DNA of 64,000 nucleotides from Daphnia pulex (GCF_021134715.1 NC_060019.1:310001-374000); one strand, 5' to 3'. Shown: positions 34,546 through 52,210, numbered from the stretch's first letter. The notes: generated by a model from the sequence alone, not told the origin. Made by a program: numbers and translations.

Positions 34546-37500
34546 TTACGCTCGAGCAGCAGCAACTCCATCTAGACTGTCTGAATCTTTGTTCGTGTAC
34601 GATTCCATTGGCGGACAGGTGCAGACCAGATTACGATCGCCGTAAATATCGTCGATACGTCCAACTCTCGGCCACATTTTCGTTTCGGGACGCACAAAAG
34701 GCTGTAGAAAACAATGGAAAATGAATATCAAATTTATTCGAGATGGAAAAGTGGAAATTTACCGCAGGGAAGGCAGCCAGTTCCCGGGAATAGGGTCGAT
34801 CCCATGTGCTGTTGATGATCTGCTCCTGTGTGTGTGGGCTCATTTTAAGAGGATTACGCACTGGATCCATTACACCCTTTTCAATCTGGTGAATTTCATG
34901 CCGGATGCGGATGAGAGCTTCGCAAAGTCTGTCCATCTCGTCCTTATCTTCTGATTCAGTTGGTTCAATCATCAGCGATCCTGCAACTGGGAAGCTCATC
35001 GTTGGAGCATGGAAACCTGTAACCGAACAAGAATAAGTTGTCTGGATGAAATGATTTTGCAAGCTGGTATCGTACCATAGTCCATTAGACGCTTGGCAAT
35101 ATCGACAGCTTCGATGTTGGCAGTTCGTTTGAAATCCTTGACGTCAATAATGAATTCGTGGGCCACCCAGCCACTTTGATTGGTAAACAAGATCTTGTAG
35201 TGGGGCTCCAAAATGCGGCTCATGTAGTTGGCCGAAAGGATGGCAACTTGGGTAGCTTCTTTCAAACCTCGGGCACCCATCATCTAATTAATAACAAAAT
35301 TTAATTCAATGCCTTTTAATAAAGGTAATCTTGAATAATCACCTTAATGTAAGACCAAGAGATGGGCAGAATGAGGGGTGAACCAAACGGAGCTGCACTG
35401 ACAACACCAAACGACTGGGAAGACTGTCCATTAAGAGGATCAATTACTGGATGTGTTGGCAAGAAAGGTGCCAAATGTTTCTTCCTACACGATGAAATTA
35501 AATTTGAAATGACTTGGGGATATCAAGGAAAACTCAAAATTTTAATTACACTCCGATGGGTCCCATTCCAGGTCCGCCACCACCGTGCGGGATGCAAAAC
35601 GTCTTGTGAAGGTTCAAGTGAGAGACATCCGAGCCAAAGTCGCCGGGTCGGCAAAGGGCTACCTGGGCGTTCATATTGGCACCGTCCATGTAAACTTGAC
35701 CACCTCGTTGATGAATGACGTCACAAATTTCAACTATTTTTTCCTCGAAAACACCATAGGTCGACGGGTATGTGATCATCAAGCAGGCCAATCTATCTTT
35801 GTACTTTTCGGCCTGGAATTGGAAAATTATTTTGTCAAAAAATGTTCCATCGAGTTTACAGATCTACAGGTAGAAATACCTTTGCTTTCAATTGAGCCAA
35901 GTCAATGCTACCAGCCTTGTCCGTATTAATGGGTTCGACCATGAATCCGGCCATTTGAGCCGAAGCTGGATTTGTTCCATGGGCGGACACGGGAATCAGG
36001 CAGACGTTTCGCTGTTTTTGATCGATGGAATCCAGGTACGCCTTAATAGCGCGCAGTCCTGAGTACTCTCCCTGAGCTCCACTGTTTGAATCAATTTCAA
36101 ATGAATGAAGACGAGTTATTGAAAGTAATTTTGATTGAATTACCTGTTTGACTGAAAGGAAATATTGTCGTAGCCAGTGATATCGCACAAATCAGCTTCC
36201 AACTCTTTAAACATTTGATGATAACCGCCGACCTGGCTGACGGGGGCGAATGGATGGATATTGCCAAATTCAGGCATACTGGACGGCAACATTTCAGTGG
36301 CACTGTTTAATTTCATCGTGCAAGAACCCTAAAAGAAAATAAGAATATGCATAAATAAGAGGAAACACAATTGTAAACAGAAAACAAATTACCAAAGCAA
36401 TCATAGAGTGAACTAATGAAATGTCTTTGTTTTCCAGGGATTTCATGTAGCGCATAATCTGCGTCTCTGAGTGATGTGAGTTGAAGACGGGCTGAGTCAA
36501 GTAAGAGCTGGTCCTCTTCCACTCGGACTGTTCCAAACTGGACGAAAGAATATCTGGTCGCTGAGACACCTGAAAAAAATGATTTCATTATACTCACATC
36601 CAATTAACTGATAAATATGTCAAGTCTTACTTGTTCGGCTGTTACATCGACATTAAAAATGGCGAAAATATCATTAATATCTTTCTCGCGAACAGTTTCG
36701 TCAATGGAGATACCAATCTAAAAAAAATAATTAAAAGTTAATTGAATCAACCGAAATAAATAATTCAACAATTAGTACATCTCCATCGGGAAAATAGCGC
36801 AAATTGATCTCTTGCGCCTCTGCACGTGCTCTAATATCTTGGACGGGTAAAGACGGTTGAATTTTGAGCGTATCAAAGAATTGGCTATTCCGCACTACGT
36901 GACCGCCAGACTCCAAACCTGTTCCAATGAAACGTCACTTTTTAGATCCACTTTGACTCGTTTCCAACTTTGTTAAATCCGTACCTTTGGCACAGACAAC
37001 AGTTGAGTGATGAATTCGTTGAGCAATCTTTTGCAAGCCGGCAGGACCATGGTAAACTGCGTACCTGAAAACAAATGAATAATTCAATTGTACTGCTACG
37101 TGCCGATGGAAAGGGAATAAAATTACATGGCAGCCATGTTGGCAAGTAAAGCTTGAGCTGTACAAATGTTGCTAGTGGCTTTATCACGGCGAATGTGTTG
37201 CTCGCGTGTCTGCAGGGCTAGGCGGTAAGCGTCTTTACCATCGACGTCTCTCGAGACGCCCACCATTCGGCCGGGCATAATTCGAACCAGGTTGTTTTTG
37301 CAGGCAAAGAAGGCCGCATGCGGTCCTCCGTAACCGAGAGGAACACCAAAGCGCTGGCTGTTGCCCACAGCGACATCGGCACCGATTTCTCCTGGTGACT
37401 TCATCATTGTGAGTGCCATTAAATCTGTAGCACAGCAAACTAGGGCCTGCAATAAATATGATTATACATTAAAGAAAATAGCGAATATTTGATTTGTTAT

Positions 37501-38984
37501 TCATGACGTTTACCCCTGCGGCGTGGGTCTTGTCGATGAGGTTTTGAAAATTTTGAACCGAGCCATGAGTATCGGGATACTGGAAAAGAACGGCCGAAAT
37601 ATCTTTTTCAACTTCAGTCACGGTGCTGAAATCGACGATTTTGACTTTTAAACCCATGGCAGAACAACGGGTCTCAACGCAGGCAGTTGTCTGTGGATGG
37701 AGTTTATCCGAGACTAGAAATACTTTTCTCTTGTTAGATCTAATATAAACAGATATTATGATTGTTGATTTTCATTAGACGTCAGAATTATATCATACCG
37801 GCTACACATGGCGAGGGCCTCAGCTGCCGCTGTGCCTTCGTCGAGTAGTGAAGCATTAGCCACATCTAGGCCTGTCATATCAGCAATCATAGTCTGGTAA
37901 TTGAACAAGCTCTGTAAACGTCCTTGAGCAATTTCTGGCTGGTATGGAGTATATTGGGTATACCTGCATTCCACAAAGAGAATGAAAACAAAAGTTAAAG
38001 TTTGTTATGTAAAATGGAGACTTACCATCCAGGGTTTTCAAATAGATTTCGTAGAATAGGGTGAGGAACATGGCAATTGTAGTATCCCATGCCAATGAAT
38101 GAGCGCCAAACTTTGTTTTGCTTTGCCAACTCCTGCACTCTTTCCATCAGCTGGTATTCATCTAGCACAAGGTTAACTCATAAACACACATTTTTGTATA
38201 AATCTTATTATTGTTACCTAATGGTTCTGTCAGGTTAAGGTCCCTTCCCAACTCAATACCTTGTGGGAGCGCATTCTGGGTAAGTGTGTCCAAATCCTAT
38301 TTGTTCGTTGTCAATCAAAACAGTTATTAATACAATAACCTTCATAGATAAGAGGATCAAAATATATATCAAACAAACAGATATGTCACAATATTGGCCT
38401 ATCAGTGTTGTTCTAAACGTGATTCAACGTGATTCTTAACAACATGCTAGACGTCTGTAAAGTTTAGGATTAATCCGCGGGTCCAGTGTCTACGCATTCC
38501 AAGTTTCAAGGCTTTCAAATGCCAAGACTAAACAAAATCTGTTCCCTATTATTTTTGAAGGCCTAACAATTCTCAAGGACGAAATGTATGGGCACTGCTA
38601 TTTGCGGAAGGACGAATGTGATGGAAAAAGAAAACGTTTCAAACGGATGGAGCAGACGACTGTAGAACAAAAACAAGGAAAAACAAAAGACTAACGAAAT
38701 TTGGGCTACTAGTAAAATAGAAACTTGTTTCGAATTTCAAAGAATTACATTCACCACACACAATACTTGTAAAAATAGGTGAAATGTACCTTGCACCCAA
38801 CTACTTGAAGCATTTGTTGCTTCTGGGCTTCATTGGGTCCAATATGTCGACTTTTGAATGCCTGCCGAGCGGGCACGACGCGGTCGAAATGCGTTCCGCA
38901 AATCCGCTGCGCAGTATTAAGACTTCTCGAGCTGGTGCGGATGCATTCTTTCAGAGGACCCACCACTCTCAATAGATTCTGCAT
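34546..38984 (-). CDS. GLDC: Glycine dehydrogenase (decarboxylating), P protein of the glycine cleavage system
   Basis: Mitochondrial PLP enzyme that decarboxylates glycine and passes the aminomethyl group to the lipoamide of H protein. 17 exons from the right: 38984-38790, 38296-38218, 38161-38026, 37963-37799, 37739-37514, 37446-37127, 37064-36985, 36918-36779, 36717-36631, 36569-36393, 36328-36144, 36081-35880, 35812-35550, 35484-35343, 35283-35076, 35016-34763, 34701-34546; all phases agree, 1004 residues (human 1020). Landmarks: FKSRHIGP near the N-terminus, [45 protein letters not shown], and PLP lysine Lys734 in [18 protein letters not shown]. The arginine-rich start is a mitochondrial presequence. 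The in-frame TTG 12 nt upstream is not needed as a start. Confidence 0.97.
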
Positions 38985-40072
38985 CTTTAAGGCCAATTAT
39001 TACACAACGTGAGTCAAATGAAACAACACCGCAGGGCACTGTTACAGCACTATGGGAGACTGTGCAAGTAACACCTCACCACGACGAGCGCACGAAACGA
39101 AATGAGCGAATCGAGAGGTTTGCATTCGACTTTTTCAGTGCGGACGAAACGGGCGACTTTGACCTGGTTGTGTGTGTGTGTACATAGGAAATGTGGGGGT
39201 ATAGGCAATAAGGTGGAGGGGGGGAGATATGTACATAAGCGAAACTGATCCCGAACCAGCGCGAAGCGGTTTTTCAAAGCTCATTTGGCGCCCTTGGGCT
39301 TCAGTCCATGGCCAATCCGCACGCGGATCCTTTCACTGCCATCAACTGCTGGGCATTATTTCGACTCGGCTAATTTTATTTTGTTGACGTATAGGTAACT
39401 GCCCAACTGCGATGTTGGCCAGAAAACATTGAACTGAAACGCATTTAACGATCGAATCTACCAAAGTTACATAATACAATCATTTTGTAAAAATCAAAAC
39501 GCTAAATTTGTTACAGACCCAGACATAAGTTGACACTTGGTCGAAATAGATTTAGGCTAGCGATAATTCAGTGCAAACAAATAAGTGTCAAAACGGATTT
39601 GTCCAAAGTATAGTTTTTTTTTCCTTTTCAAGGACAAATGTCGTATGTTAAAAGATAAGGTGCAAAGTGCCGGGAACAATTCCTATACGTACCAGTGCGT
39701 GTAGATTGGCTTCAGCGTCAGTCGTGGTGCAACTTGTACCGAAGGTCTACCTCTCAGCCGAGAGATAAATACGTACGTATGATCTGAATTAGGTTTTCCC
39801 TATCATCACATCGGGACTAGTATAGACAGTTCACGCAGTATCACAAAGATTGCCTGTTTTATTAGACAAAGCAGCTAGCCACTCGGCAAATATTAAATTT
39901 TAATGATAACAGGAGAGATTCCAATTTCAACAACAACAACAACACTTTCTATAGACTATTAATTCATATCTTACCCAAAATCCAACACGAAACAAACAAA
40001 AACTAGAGCGCTGACTAAGAATAACTGCAGCTCGATTGCTCGGCAAGTTGTTGATTAAAAACGGCGTTATTA
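38985..40072. other. Spacer GLDC promoter / PGM1 3' flank, 1.1 kb
   Basis: Should carry the GLDC promoter and the PGM1 3' UTR. A GT run lies near 39169-39180 and CAA repeats near 39929-39943. No coding exon recognised. Confidence 0.5.
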
Positions 40073-42311
<2,239 letters not shown>

Positions 42312-42421
42312 CTTAGTTTTTCTCCCGTAGTTACAGCACAAGAGACTGAGACTAGAACTTTTTGACGGACAAGTCAATGATACGTCGTCTGTTTTGACCT
42401 TGTACGTGTTTGCGGTCGCAC

Positions 42422-42708
42422 TGTTGGAAATGGAACTCTTGTTGGCGGTGTCGACCGTTCAACTTCCAAGATTGAGATAAGAGATGACACCTTTGTTGTT
42501 GCTAGTTCGTCCTTATATTTCACACTGCCGTATAATACAGCATTTTGGTATTTCAATAGTTGGTTTAGGGTTGAGTAGGGTAGGGAACAATAGATTGAAT
42601 GGGAAGAGAGGGTAAAATTGGGGCCCTCTGTTGAGGTCCCTACAAATTACACAGAATTAACAATAGCAATAATGTCGATCACTGTTGGGATGCAATAAAT
42701 TCCCAACA
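42422..42708 (-). repeat. 3' LTR of copy 2
   Basis: Identical by eye to the other LTRs. The small LTR frame starting at 42556 reads out into host DNA and stops at 42374, upstream of PGM1. Confidence 0.93.
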
Positions 42709-42843
42709 CACTCCCCAGTAGAGCCCGTTCAATTGGCTCGACATCCTGATCGACTTGATATCCGTTGGATTGGAGATCTGAAAATGCGGTTGAAGATGGA
42801 TGGCCTGGATTAAGAGGAGCTGTTTCGTTGACTGGCTACGGAT

Positions 42844-44835
42844 TCAGTTAATTGTCCATTCCATTTGATTCCGATTGAGAGTTGGCTGACTCTTTGGAAG
42901 TTTGCCACCAGGATCCCATACCGATTGGTGTGTGTTGGAATCTTCTTCAATGTCCTTTAACACAAGAATATTTTTTAGTAGATGTGAAACGATTTTGTTT
43001 GGTACCTGGGTTAACGAATAAGAGAACAGCAACTGGTTGATGAGATGTTCTTCTATACTTGGTAACCTTGAGATGCGTTTAGGAGCTGGTTTTACTGGCT
43101 CCAAGCGCTTCCGTTTCATTGAGTTTTGTTGATTGGCCAATTCCGGAAGAATTGCTGCTTGACTGCACGGCGATCTGAACTTCGGAATGATTTCTTGGTT
43201 GCTTTCTACGTTTGTTGAATTGACAAATGCAGCGGCTTCTTGAGGATTTTCTTTCGAAGCTTCCTGGATTTCTGGCGACGATGATAAATTTCCAGAAGAA
43301 GAGAAGTTGGTTTGTTTAAGTTGACTCGGAAAAGAGTTAAGTGTTTCCAGCGATGCAGCTGGCCTTCCCGAGGGGAAAAAAAGAAAGGTAGGAATATCCT
43401 TTTCTTTGGAGCCGGCTGGCGGAATCCTAATAATTGAATCTTTAGTTTTTAGACAATTGAATGTGTCAGGAACTTCTGCTTGATAAGTAGGAGTTTCTTG
43501 ATGACTAAGAGAGTGAGGAGCTTCTGCCGGATTGGCTGGAGCTTTTTGAAGATTGAGAGTACCAGGAGCTTCTGCCGGAGTAGCTGGAGCTTCTAGAATA
43601 ATGAGAGGACGAGGAGCTTCTGCCGGAGTAGCTGGAGCTTCTTGAATAATGAGTGTGCAAGCAGTTTTTTCGTTGCTAGAGGAGCTCAAGAGATTTTTGG
43701 ACTCCACTGCATCTACACCATCTAAGTTTGCAAATTTGAGGTTAGTTGCTTTCAGCTCGTCTTCAAACCTTTTTTCGTCTTTGTTTCCACTGGATTTGAC
43801 CGGAATATCTGAGATTGATAGCCCTTTTTTTGGTCGTTGTTGGAGACTGGCTGTTCCAGGCTCCTTTTCCATCGGGACTTCTTTTGACTGGGCTGATTTG
43901 ACGTTTTGGTCGCTGTAGCAACTTTTCGCGTTCGATGATGGGATTTTTTCTGCTCCTTCCAGATTTGCTGAGTTTTCTAACTTTGAAACAAAGGAATTAT
44001 TTTCTTTTATTTCGTTCCTTTCAAACCTTTTTTTGTCGGGATATCCGTCTGGCCCATCCGGAGAATCCGAGAGTGAGTCTCCTTTTTTCGGTGGGTGAGG
44101 GAGACTGGCCGTTCCAGTCTCTTTTTCTTCCGTCTGGATATTTTCTTTTGACTGGTATGAAGGGGTGTTTTGAAAACTACAGCTTGTTGTCGTAAGCGAC
44201 GACACTTCTAGTGGAGTTGGGTTTGGCACTAATACTGCTGCAAATTGAGATGTTGAGAGGGTTTTGAGAATTGACTCTATTACTGGATTTGTTTGAGAAG
44301 CTGGCTCCTGAGAAGCTGTTGGTGATAAGTTGACATCTCCTGGAGCGACGGGCACTGAAAAGGCTGTTGAGATGGCTGCGATCACCTGACTGATTATGTC
44401 CCGATTGAGTTGTGCTTGGGTTGCTGCCTGGTTTGCTGCCTGGGTTGCTGCCTGATGTTGGAGAATTTGGAGCATTCTTTCTCTGTCCTTCTCCCATTCT
44501 TCGTCATCTGCTTCCTTTTCGAGTTTGTCTAACCATTCTCTTCGTTTTTTCTTTAAGATGTGAATTTTGGCGACAATAACATCGTCCATTGTTTGGTACA
44601 TGGTGTCGATGTCTGCATTGATCTCTTCTTGGTCTTCGCCTTCTTTGTACATTTCAGCCTGGACCCTTTTTGAGAATATCTCATAAGTTTTGTAGAATCC
44701 ATCTAGCTTTTTTTCTAATTTTTCGACTTCGATAAACGCTTCCAACGTCATTTCTGTTGATTTGTACGTTTCGACGAGGTTAATGATACGGGTGATATGC
44801 TTTTTAATTAAAGTTCTTGCGTAATTTGGAGCCAT
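42844..44835 (-). CDS. Gag-like ORF of LTR element copy 2, 663 aa
   Basis: Identical to the ORF of copy 1 except for one residue (SQTNPVIES instead of SQTNQVIES). Intact in both copies. The same features apply: helical charged N-terminus, duplicated PKKG blocks, PATPAEAP repeats, basic C-terminal patch, no zinc knuckle and no pol downstream. Preservation of the frame in both copies shows it was intact in the source, but with so few differences it cannot by itself show selection. Confidence 0.7.
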   Translation of the reverse strand: MAPNYARTLIKKHITRIINLVETYKSTEMTLEAFIEVEKLEKKLDGFYKTYEIFSKRVQAEMYKEGEDQEEINADIDTMYQTMDDVIVAKIHILKKKRREWLDKLEKEADDEEWEKDRERMLQILQHQAATQAANQAATQAQLNRDIISQVIAAISTAFSVPVAPGDVNLSPTASQEPASQTNPVIESILKTLSTSQFAAVLVPNPTPLEVSSLTTTSCSFQNTPSYQSKENIQTEEKETGTASLPHPPKKGDSLSDSPDGPDGYPDKKRFERNEIKENNSFVSKLENSANLEGAEKIPSSNAKSCYSDQNVKSAQSKEVPMEKEPGTASLQQRPKKGLSISDIPVKSSGNKDEKRFEDELKATNLKFANLDGVDAVESKNLLSSSSNEKTACTLIIQEAPATPAEAPRPLIILEAPATPAEAPGTLNLQKAPANPAEAPHSLSHQETPTYQAEVPDTFNCLKTKDSIIRIPPAGSKEKDIPTFLFFPSGRPAASLETLNSFPSQLKQTNFSSSGNLSSSPEIQEASKENPQEAAAFVNSTNVESNQEIIPKFRSPCSQAAILPELANQQNSMKRKRLEPVKPAPKRISRLPSIEEHLINQLLFSYSLTQVPNKIVSHLLKNILVLKDIEEDSNTHQSVWDPGGKLPKSQPTLNRNQMEWTIN

Positions 44836-45304
44836 TGTGAGTTGGAGGTGGCTCCTAAGGAGCTGCTGAGAGTACGAAAAGAAGATAATTAGTTTAAATT
44901 AATGTTTTGATTAAGTTGATTAGCCTTTTTGTTTGTTGTTCTGCTCGGTCTTCGGAGATTCGTGGTGCCGAATTAAATTCTGCTGTCTTTTCCACTTTCT
45001 TTGAATTCCTTTATGTGAAGATATCTGCAAAAACTGAATGATTTTGGAGCTAGGGTAATTTTCTAGCTCCTTACAATCCCACAAACGGCATAATAACAAT
45101 TTTTAGGAAAGAGAATTTAAAGAGTTTTTGCCGCAAGACGGCGGTTTCTAATTCCCAATTTTGTGCTCAGAGGGCGCTTTGTGCCTTCTCAGAAAAAGAG
45201 AAAGATTTCCCTTTAAGCAAACAAAAAATGCAAGAGCGTAAGAGCGCGAGATTTGTTTCGAAATGGCGGAAGGCCTTTGTAAATAGAGAGAGAGAAAAAA
45301 AATT

Positions 45305-45865
45305 CAAGTTTTAATCACCCTAAGGCGCACACGAGGCGAACGCGTTGAAAGGGTAGAGAATTTTCCCGCGTTTTTTCCAGTTTAAAGGGGAAACCGGCCT
45401 AGCCCCCCAAAAAAGAGAATATTTTTCTGTCGTATTTAGAGAGATCGTTGTGCCTTCTGAGACAGAGAGAGATTTACCCAAATGATTGAATAACAAACAA
45501 TGCAAATTAATTCAAAAAATGAGAGAGATTTGTTTTCGGGAAATGGTCTAAGGCCATAGCAAAGAGAGCGATAATTTATTTAAGTCTTTTCACCCTGGGG
45601 CTCACACGAGGCGAACTCATTGAAGGGTTAGAGAAGTTCCCGCGTTTTCCCAATCTAAGAGGTAGGGAAGCAAGCCCCCCCAAAAAAAAATTCTTGAAAG
45701 GAAAGAGATTCCCGCGTTATCCCATTTTTAAAGAACGGGCAGTGAACCCAATCAGCTGAGATTCGTTTTTACAATGCCGGGAGGCGTATCAAGAGATAGA
45801 GAGGGAATTTAACCTAAGGCTCACACGAGGTGAACACGTTAAAGAGGTAGGGAAGTTCCCAAGTT
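45305..45865 (-). repeat. Three imperfect repeats in the leader of copy 2
   Basis: Counterpart of the leader repeats of copy 1, with CACACGAGG(C/T)GAAC cores near 45328, 45605 and 45824. Confidence 0.75.
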
Positions 45866-46301
45866 TGCCCAATCTTAGATATTGGAAAGCAATATCCCCC
45901 CAAAAAAAAAAAATTTGTTGAAAGGGAAGAGAGAATAATCAACTTAGGCGATGATAATTTACGTGACAAAAAAAGAAATCCCCCTTCAAAAATGATTTAG
46001 GAATCCTATTTTAATTTTAAGAAACTTTGAGGAAATATTTTAGCTTTAATTCAAGAGAGAGAAGAAAAATAATTTACTGTTTAGAGGGATCTATTTGCTT
46101 ACTAGACCCCTGAGAACAAGTTAAACTCAGAGAGAGAGAAAAAGATTCTAATAAATGACTGACCTGCCATAATTAAACACAATTTTCTTTGATAAATGGC
46201 GGCAATGATTAAGCAAAAGGAGATAACGAGAGAAAGATTTGAGTGTGATAGAGCGAAACTAACTTAACACTGGTTGGAGAAAACTCCAGTTCGAAGGACC
46301 A

Positions 46302-46588
46302 TGTTGGAAATGGAACTCTTGTTGGCGGTGTCGACCGTTCAACTTCCAAGATTGAGATAAGAGATGACACCTTTGTTGTTGCTAGTTCGTCCTTATATTT
46401 CACACTGCCGTATAATACAGCATTTTGGTATTTCAATAGTTGGTTTAGGGTTGAGTAGGGTAGGGAACAATAGATTGAATGGGAAGAGAGGGTAAAATTG
46501 GGGCCCTCTGTTGAGGTCCCTACAAATTACACAGAATTAACAATAGCAATAATGTCGATCACTGTTGGGATGCAATAAATTCCCAACA
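46302..46588 (-). repeat. 5' LTR of copy 2
   Basis: 287 bp, TGTTGG to CCAACA; carries the same small ORF start (46436) as copy 1. Confidence 0.93.
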
Positions 46589-46593
46589 CGCAC

Positions 46594-47204
46594 GACAATT
46601 TCACGTCCGCCAATTTTCATCAAGATAATAACTGATGTATTTTTCTTATCAATTTTTAAAAATTCTACGTTAAATATTTTTCCAACAAAATGAAAATAAG
46701 CTGCAGTATTTTTTTCGAATTAATCCAGTCTGGCATCGTGACGTTGTTTAAACGCTTTTGTCGTCTGCTACACATTGATGATGCGGTGGTCTTGACAAAA
46801 AGTGCGAAGTTTCTTATGTGATAGCTCATTTCGGATATTATTAAAGGAAAACAAAAGGTAATTAGACGTGAAAAAATTACTAGCAAAACTATAAATGTTC
46901 TTGCAACGTGTTTTTACTATTGGGGTGACATTAAAATACCTCATGTTTGATTTAATCGCCAAAAGCTTCTAGAACATAGTCTTCAACTTTGTGAACCATT
47001 GGGGCCTATTTTGTTTAGAAAATAACTTGATTGAAGTTTTTAAATTCTTGTCACTAAATTCGTTTTACATGCTGTAGTATATTCAAACTAGATAGGGAAA
47101 ATTAATTGATTGACACTTAAGGATCTGTAGTTTAACAGTTTATTATCATCTTTTTCGTTTCACCTGTTTAAAACAGCTGTTGATTATTTACAGAATAATC
47201 AGAA
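46594..47204. other. Spacer upstream of DDX23 (original PGM1/DDX23 divergent promoter region)
   Basis: About 610 bp between LTR copy 2 and the DDX23 start. Before the insertion this would have been the shared intergenic region of divergent PGM1 and DDX23. AT-rich, no exon recognised. Confidence 0.5.
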
Positions 47205-50142
<2,938 letters not shown>

Positions 50143-50493
50143 ATTTTCTTTTAGTTTATGTCTCGTCGTGCGTTCAACTCCATTTTTAATGATTCTGAAT
50201 TTTCCTTGAAAATAAAATAAAATCATTTCTGCTCCAACATGAATTTTATTTCTATTTTTGCAGCGATTTTGAGCATGACTTATGAAGGGGGTCACTTTAA
50301 GAGGTTTATGGAAAAGGTTTCGGAGAAATAGAGTACGGAAGTGATTGTCAAACGTCGATGAAAAGAGGGAGCCTCATTCACAAGAATTCAGCGTCGTACA
50401 ATAATCGTCAAGATAAGTACAGTTGTATTCAAGCAGTTAAGCCTTAACAACAATAGTAGAAGTTATTCACTCTTTGTCCATGTCTAGGAGAAG
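50143..50493 (+). promoter_or_regulatory. DDX23 3' UTR and 5' region of helical gene A
   Basis: AATAAAATAAAATC near 50210 is a likely DDX23 polyadenylation signal. From about 50335 a stretch with AAACGTCGATGAAAA and AGCGTCGTACAATAATCGTCAAG begins; it recurs before genes B, C and D in variant form and is probably their shared promoter/5' UTR module. Confidence 0.55.
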
Positions 50494-51943
50494 ATGGCCT
50501 CTGCTAATCTAACCAACGGTAAGTTACAATTTCAAAATCTTAAAAGAGAATAGAGGCGCGAGAGTTTAGAGAGATTGCACGATTGTATTGCTTAACTAAA
50601 TTGTTGAATTGTTATTGTTGAAAAGAAACAATAACTAGCCTAATATTTTAATCAATTAATTAGGATAGGAAAGTTCAAGTCTTATAATTCTTAGTTTTAT
50701 TTCATTATTGAACTTTGCAGACAACGACGATTTTAGAAAACGGGAAATCGATGACGTAACAGACTGGAGTGAAGTTATTACTGCGGCAACCAAGATCATT
50801 GCTTTCATGGGCAAATTGTCGATTGCCAGAAATCGAGTACCTAGTTTCCAAATCGACCAGAGCGACCAAAAGAAGATCCCTTTAATTCAAGATCCGGAGA
50901 GTTTCCGGATGGCATTATTTCAAATCTACGCGGATTCCTTTGAAGCCATCACGAAAGCGCACATCGACATGTTAAGGATTCAGTTGAAGACGGGACAGGT
51001 GCCTCGCTACTACGCAAATTACATGGAATATCTGAAAAATGACGATAGAAAAGCCACGAAGAAATCAATTCGCAGACGCTTGGATAGAATCAAACAAGAC
51101 ATTGACGACGGAGCGACAATTTCAAAAGAAGTTTGCGATTCTTTTGACAAATTAAGTCAGCTGATTGGACAAGTAATCGAAGCCTTAATGACAAGCCTGG
51201 ACGTCAAGAGAAAAGAGATTACAGACGAGATTGGAGATGAAACTACAAGGAAACAGCAGGAAAACATCTACAAGTTACGGAAGAAACTTGAAGCAGCGGA
51301 AGAAAATGTAAAAGAAAAAAGAAAAGATTTGGACGACATCGGCAAATCAAAGTTGGGTATTAGGCATTCGTTTTTTCGCCATGAGCCTGCAGAAGAATCG
51401 CTTGAATATGCACGGAAAATGTTGGAAGACGGCGAAAATAAATTGAAGAACATCAGGGAAAAAGTTCAGAAAGAACTCGAAAGAATTTCCAATGAAAATA
51501 TTCAAAATTTGAAACATGTCCGAGGTGATGTAGACAAAGCCTTGGACCATAACGAAATGCTTCAAATTCTCAATGATGGTTTGAATTACCTCGGCCAGTA
51601 CCATGACAAATGGTCGGGCATGCATCGTTATTTTATTCAAATGAGCAATGACTTGACTAAAGCATTACTAACTGACTTTTCAGCCGAAACAGTTGAGGAG
51701 AATGCAATTGAAGAATTGGAAAACTCCCTTCAAATGACGTCAGATTTCTGCGCCAAGATGCATCACTCCGCCATAATGCACGCCAAAGTTTTCGACAAGT
51801 ACATCATATTATTAGAAATGCAACCAATAATGCTTTGTATTCCCCACGGTGAAATTGAGGAAGCTCAAATGAGGTGGCAATCGTCTTGGGAGGAAGCGTC
51901 TAATGGCATTAAGGAAATGTTAAAAAAGGACGCAACACTATAG
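50494..51943 (+). CDS. Uncharacterised long-helical protein, copy A, 415 aa
   Basis: Exons 50494-50518 (MASANLTN) and 50721-51943, phase 1 junction. The protein is almost entirely helical: IDQSDQKKIPLIQDPESFR, a KAHIDM segment, KEVCDSFDKLSQLIGQVIEA near the middle, then two long charged coiled-coil helices flanking a short region (KSKLGIRHSFF), and a C-terminal EIEEAQMRWQSSWEEAS. No signal peptide, no membrane segment, no known catalytic motif. Length and the arrangement of long helices around a short less-charged turn recall alpha-helical pore-forming proteins (HBL/ClyA type), but this is structural guesswork. Very similar to copy C, including the intron. Gene product name not known. Confidence 0.72.
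50611..50635 (+). repeat. Intronic hairpin in copy A
   Basis: GTTATTGTT pairs perfectly with AACAATAAC (9 bp, 7-nt loop) in the first intron; repeated exactly in copy C. Confidence 0.75.
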
Positions 51944-52000
51944 GAATAGAAATACTTAAATTCTAGCATTAGGAAATGCCAATAATTAGTTTGTTTCCAG

Positions 52001-52210
52001 TCCCATTTCAGCCCTCCGGAATTGTCCATCCAGCCAACAAAGAGACTCTCAACACAAACTTTGTCCAGCGCAGACGAGAATAAGATTTTCGCTTACATTT
52101 CCTACTTTAATTGTCTCATATGTCGTTTTCCATTTCTTATGATTAACAAAGAAAATAAAATCAGTTTTGTTCTAACACGAATTCTATGATCTGCATCGAT
52201 TTTTGTACAT
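52001..52210 (+). pseudogene. Relic of the DDX23 3' end, after copy A
   Basis: CCCTCCGGAATTG, CTCAACACAAAC, GTCCAGCGCAGACGA and GATTTTCGCTTA occur in the same order as in the last exon of DDX23 (50035-50142), and the match runs on into its 3' UTR. Frameshifted and non-coding. Confidence 0.8.

Larger units (their letters stand above)
42422..46588 (-). mobile_element. Non-autonomous LTR retrotransposon, copy 2 (4167 bp)
   Basis: Same family and orientation as the copy at 26716-30883, flanked by the target duplication CGCAC (42417-42421 and 46589-46593). LTRs 42708-42422 and 46588-46302 are 287 bp each. By eye only three differences from copy 1 were found: one base in the ORF (Pro for Gln), one in the primer-binding region, and one base of a poly-A run. 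The two copies therefore derive from nearly the same source transcript, and insertion was very recent. Confidence 0.93.
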
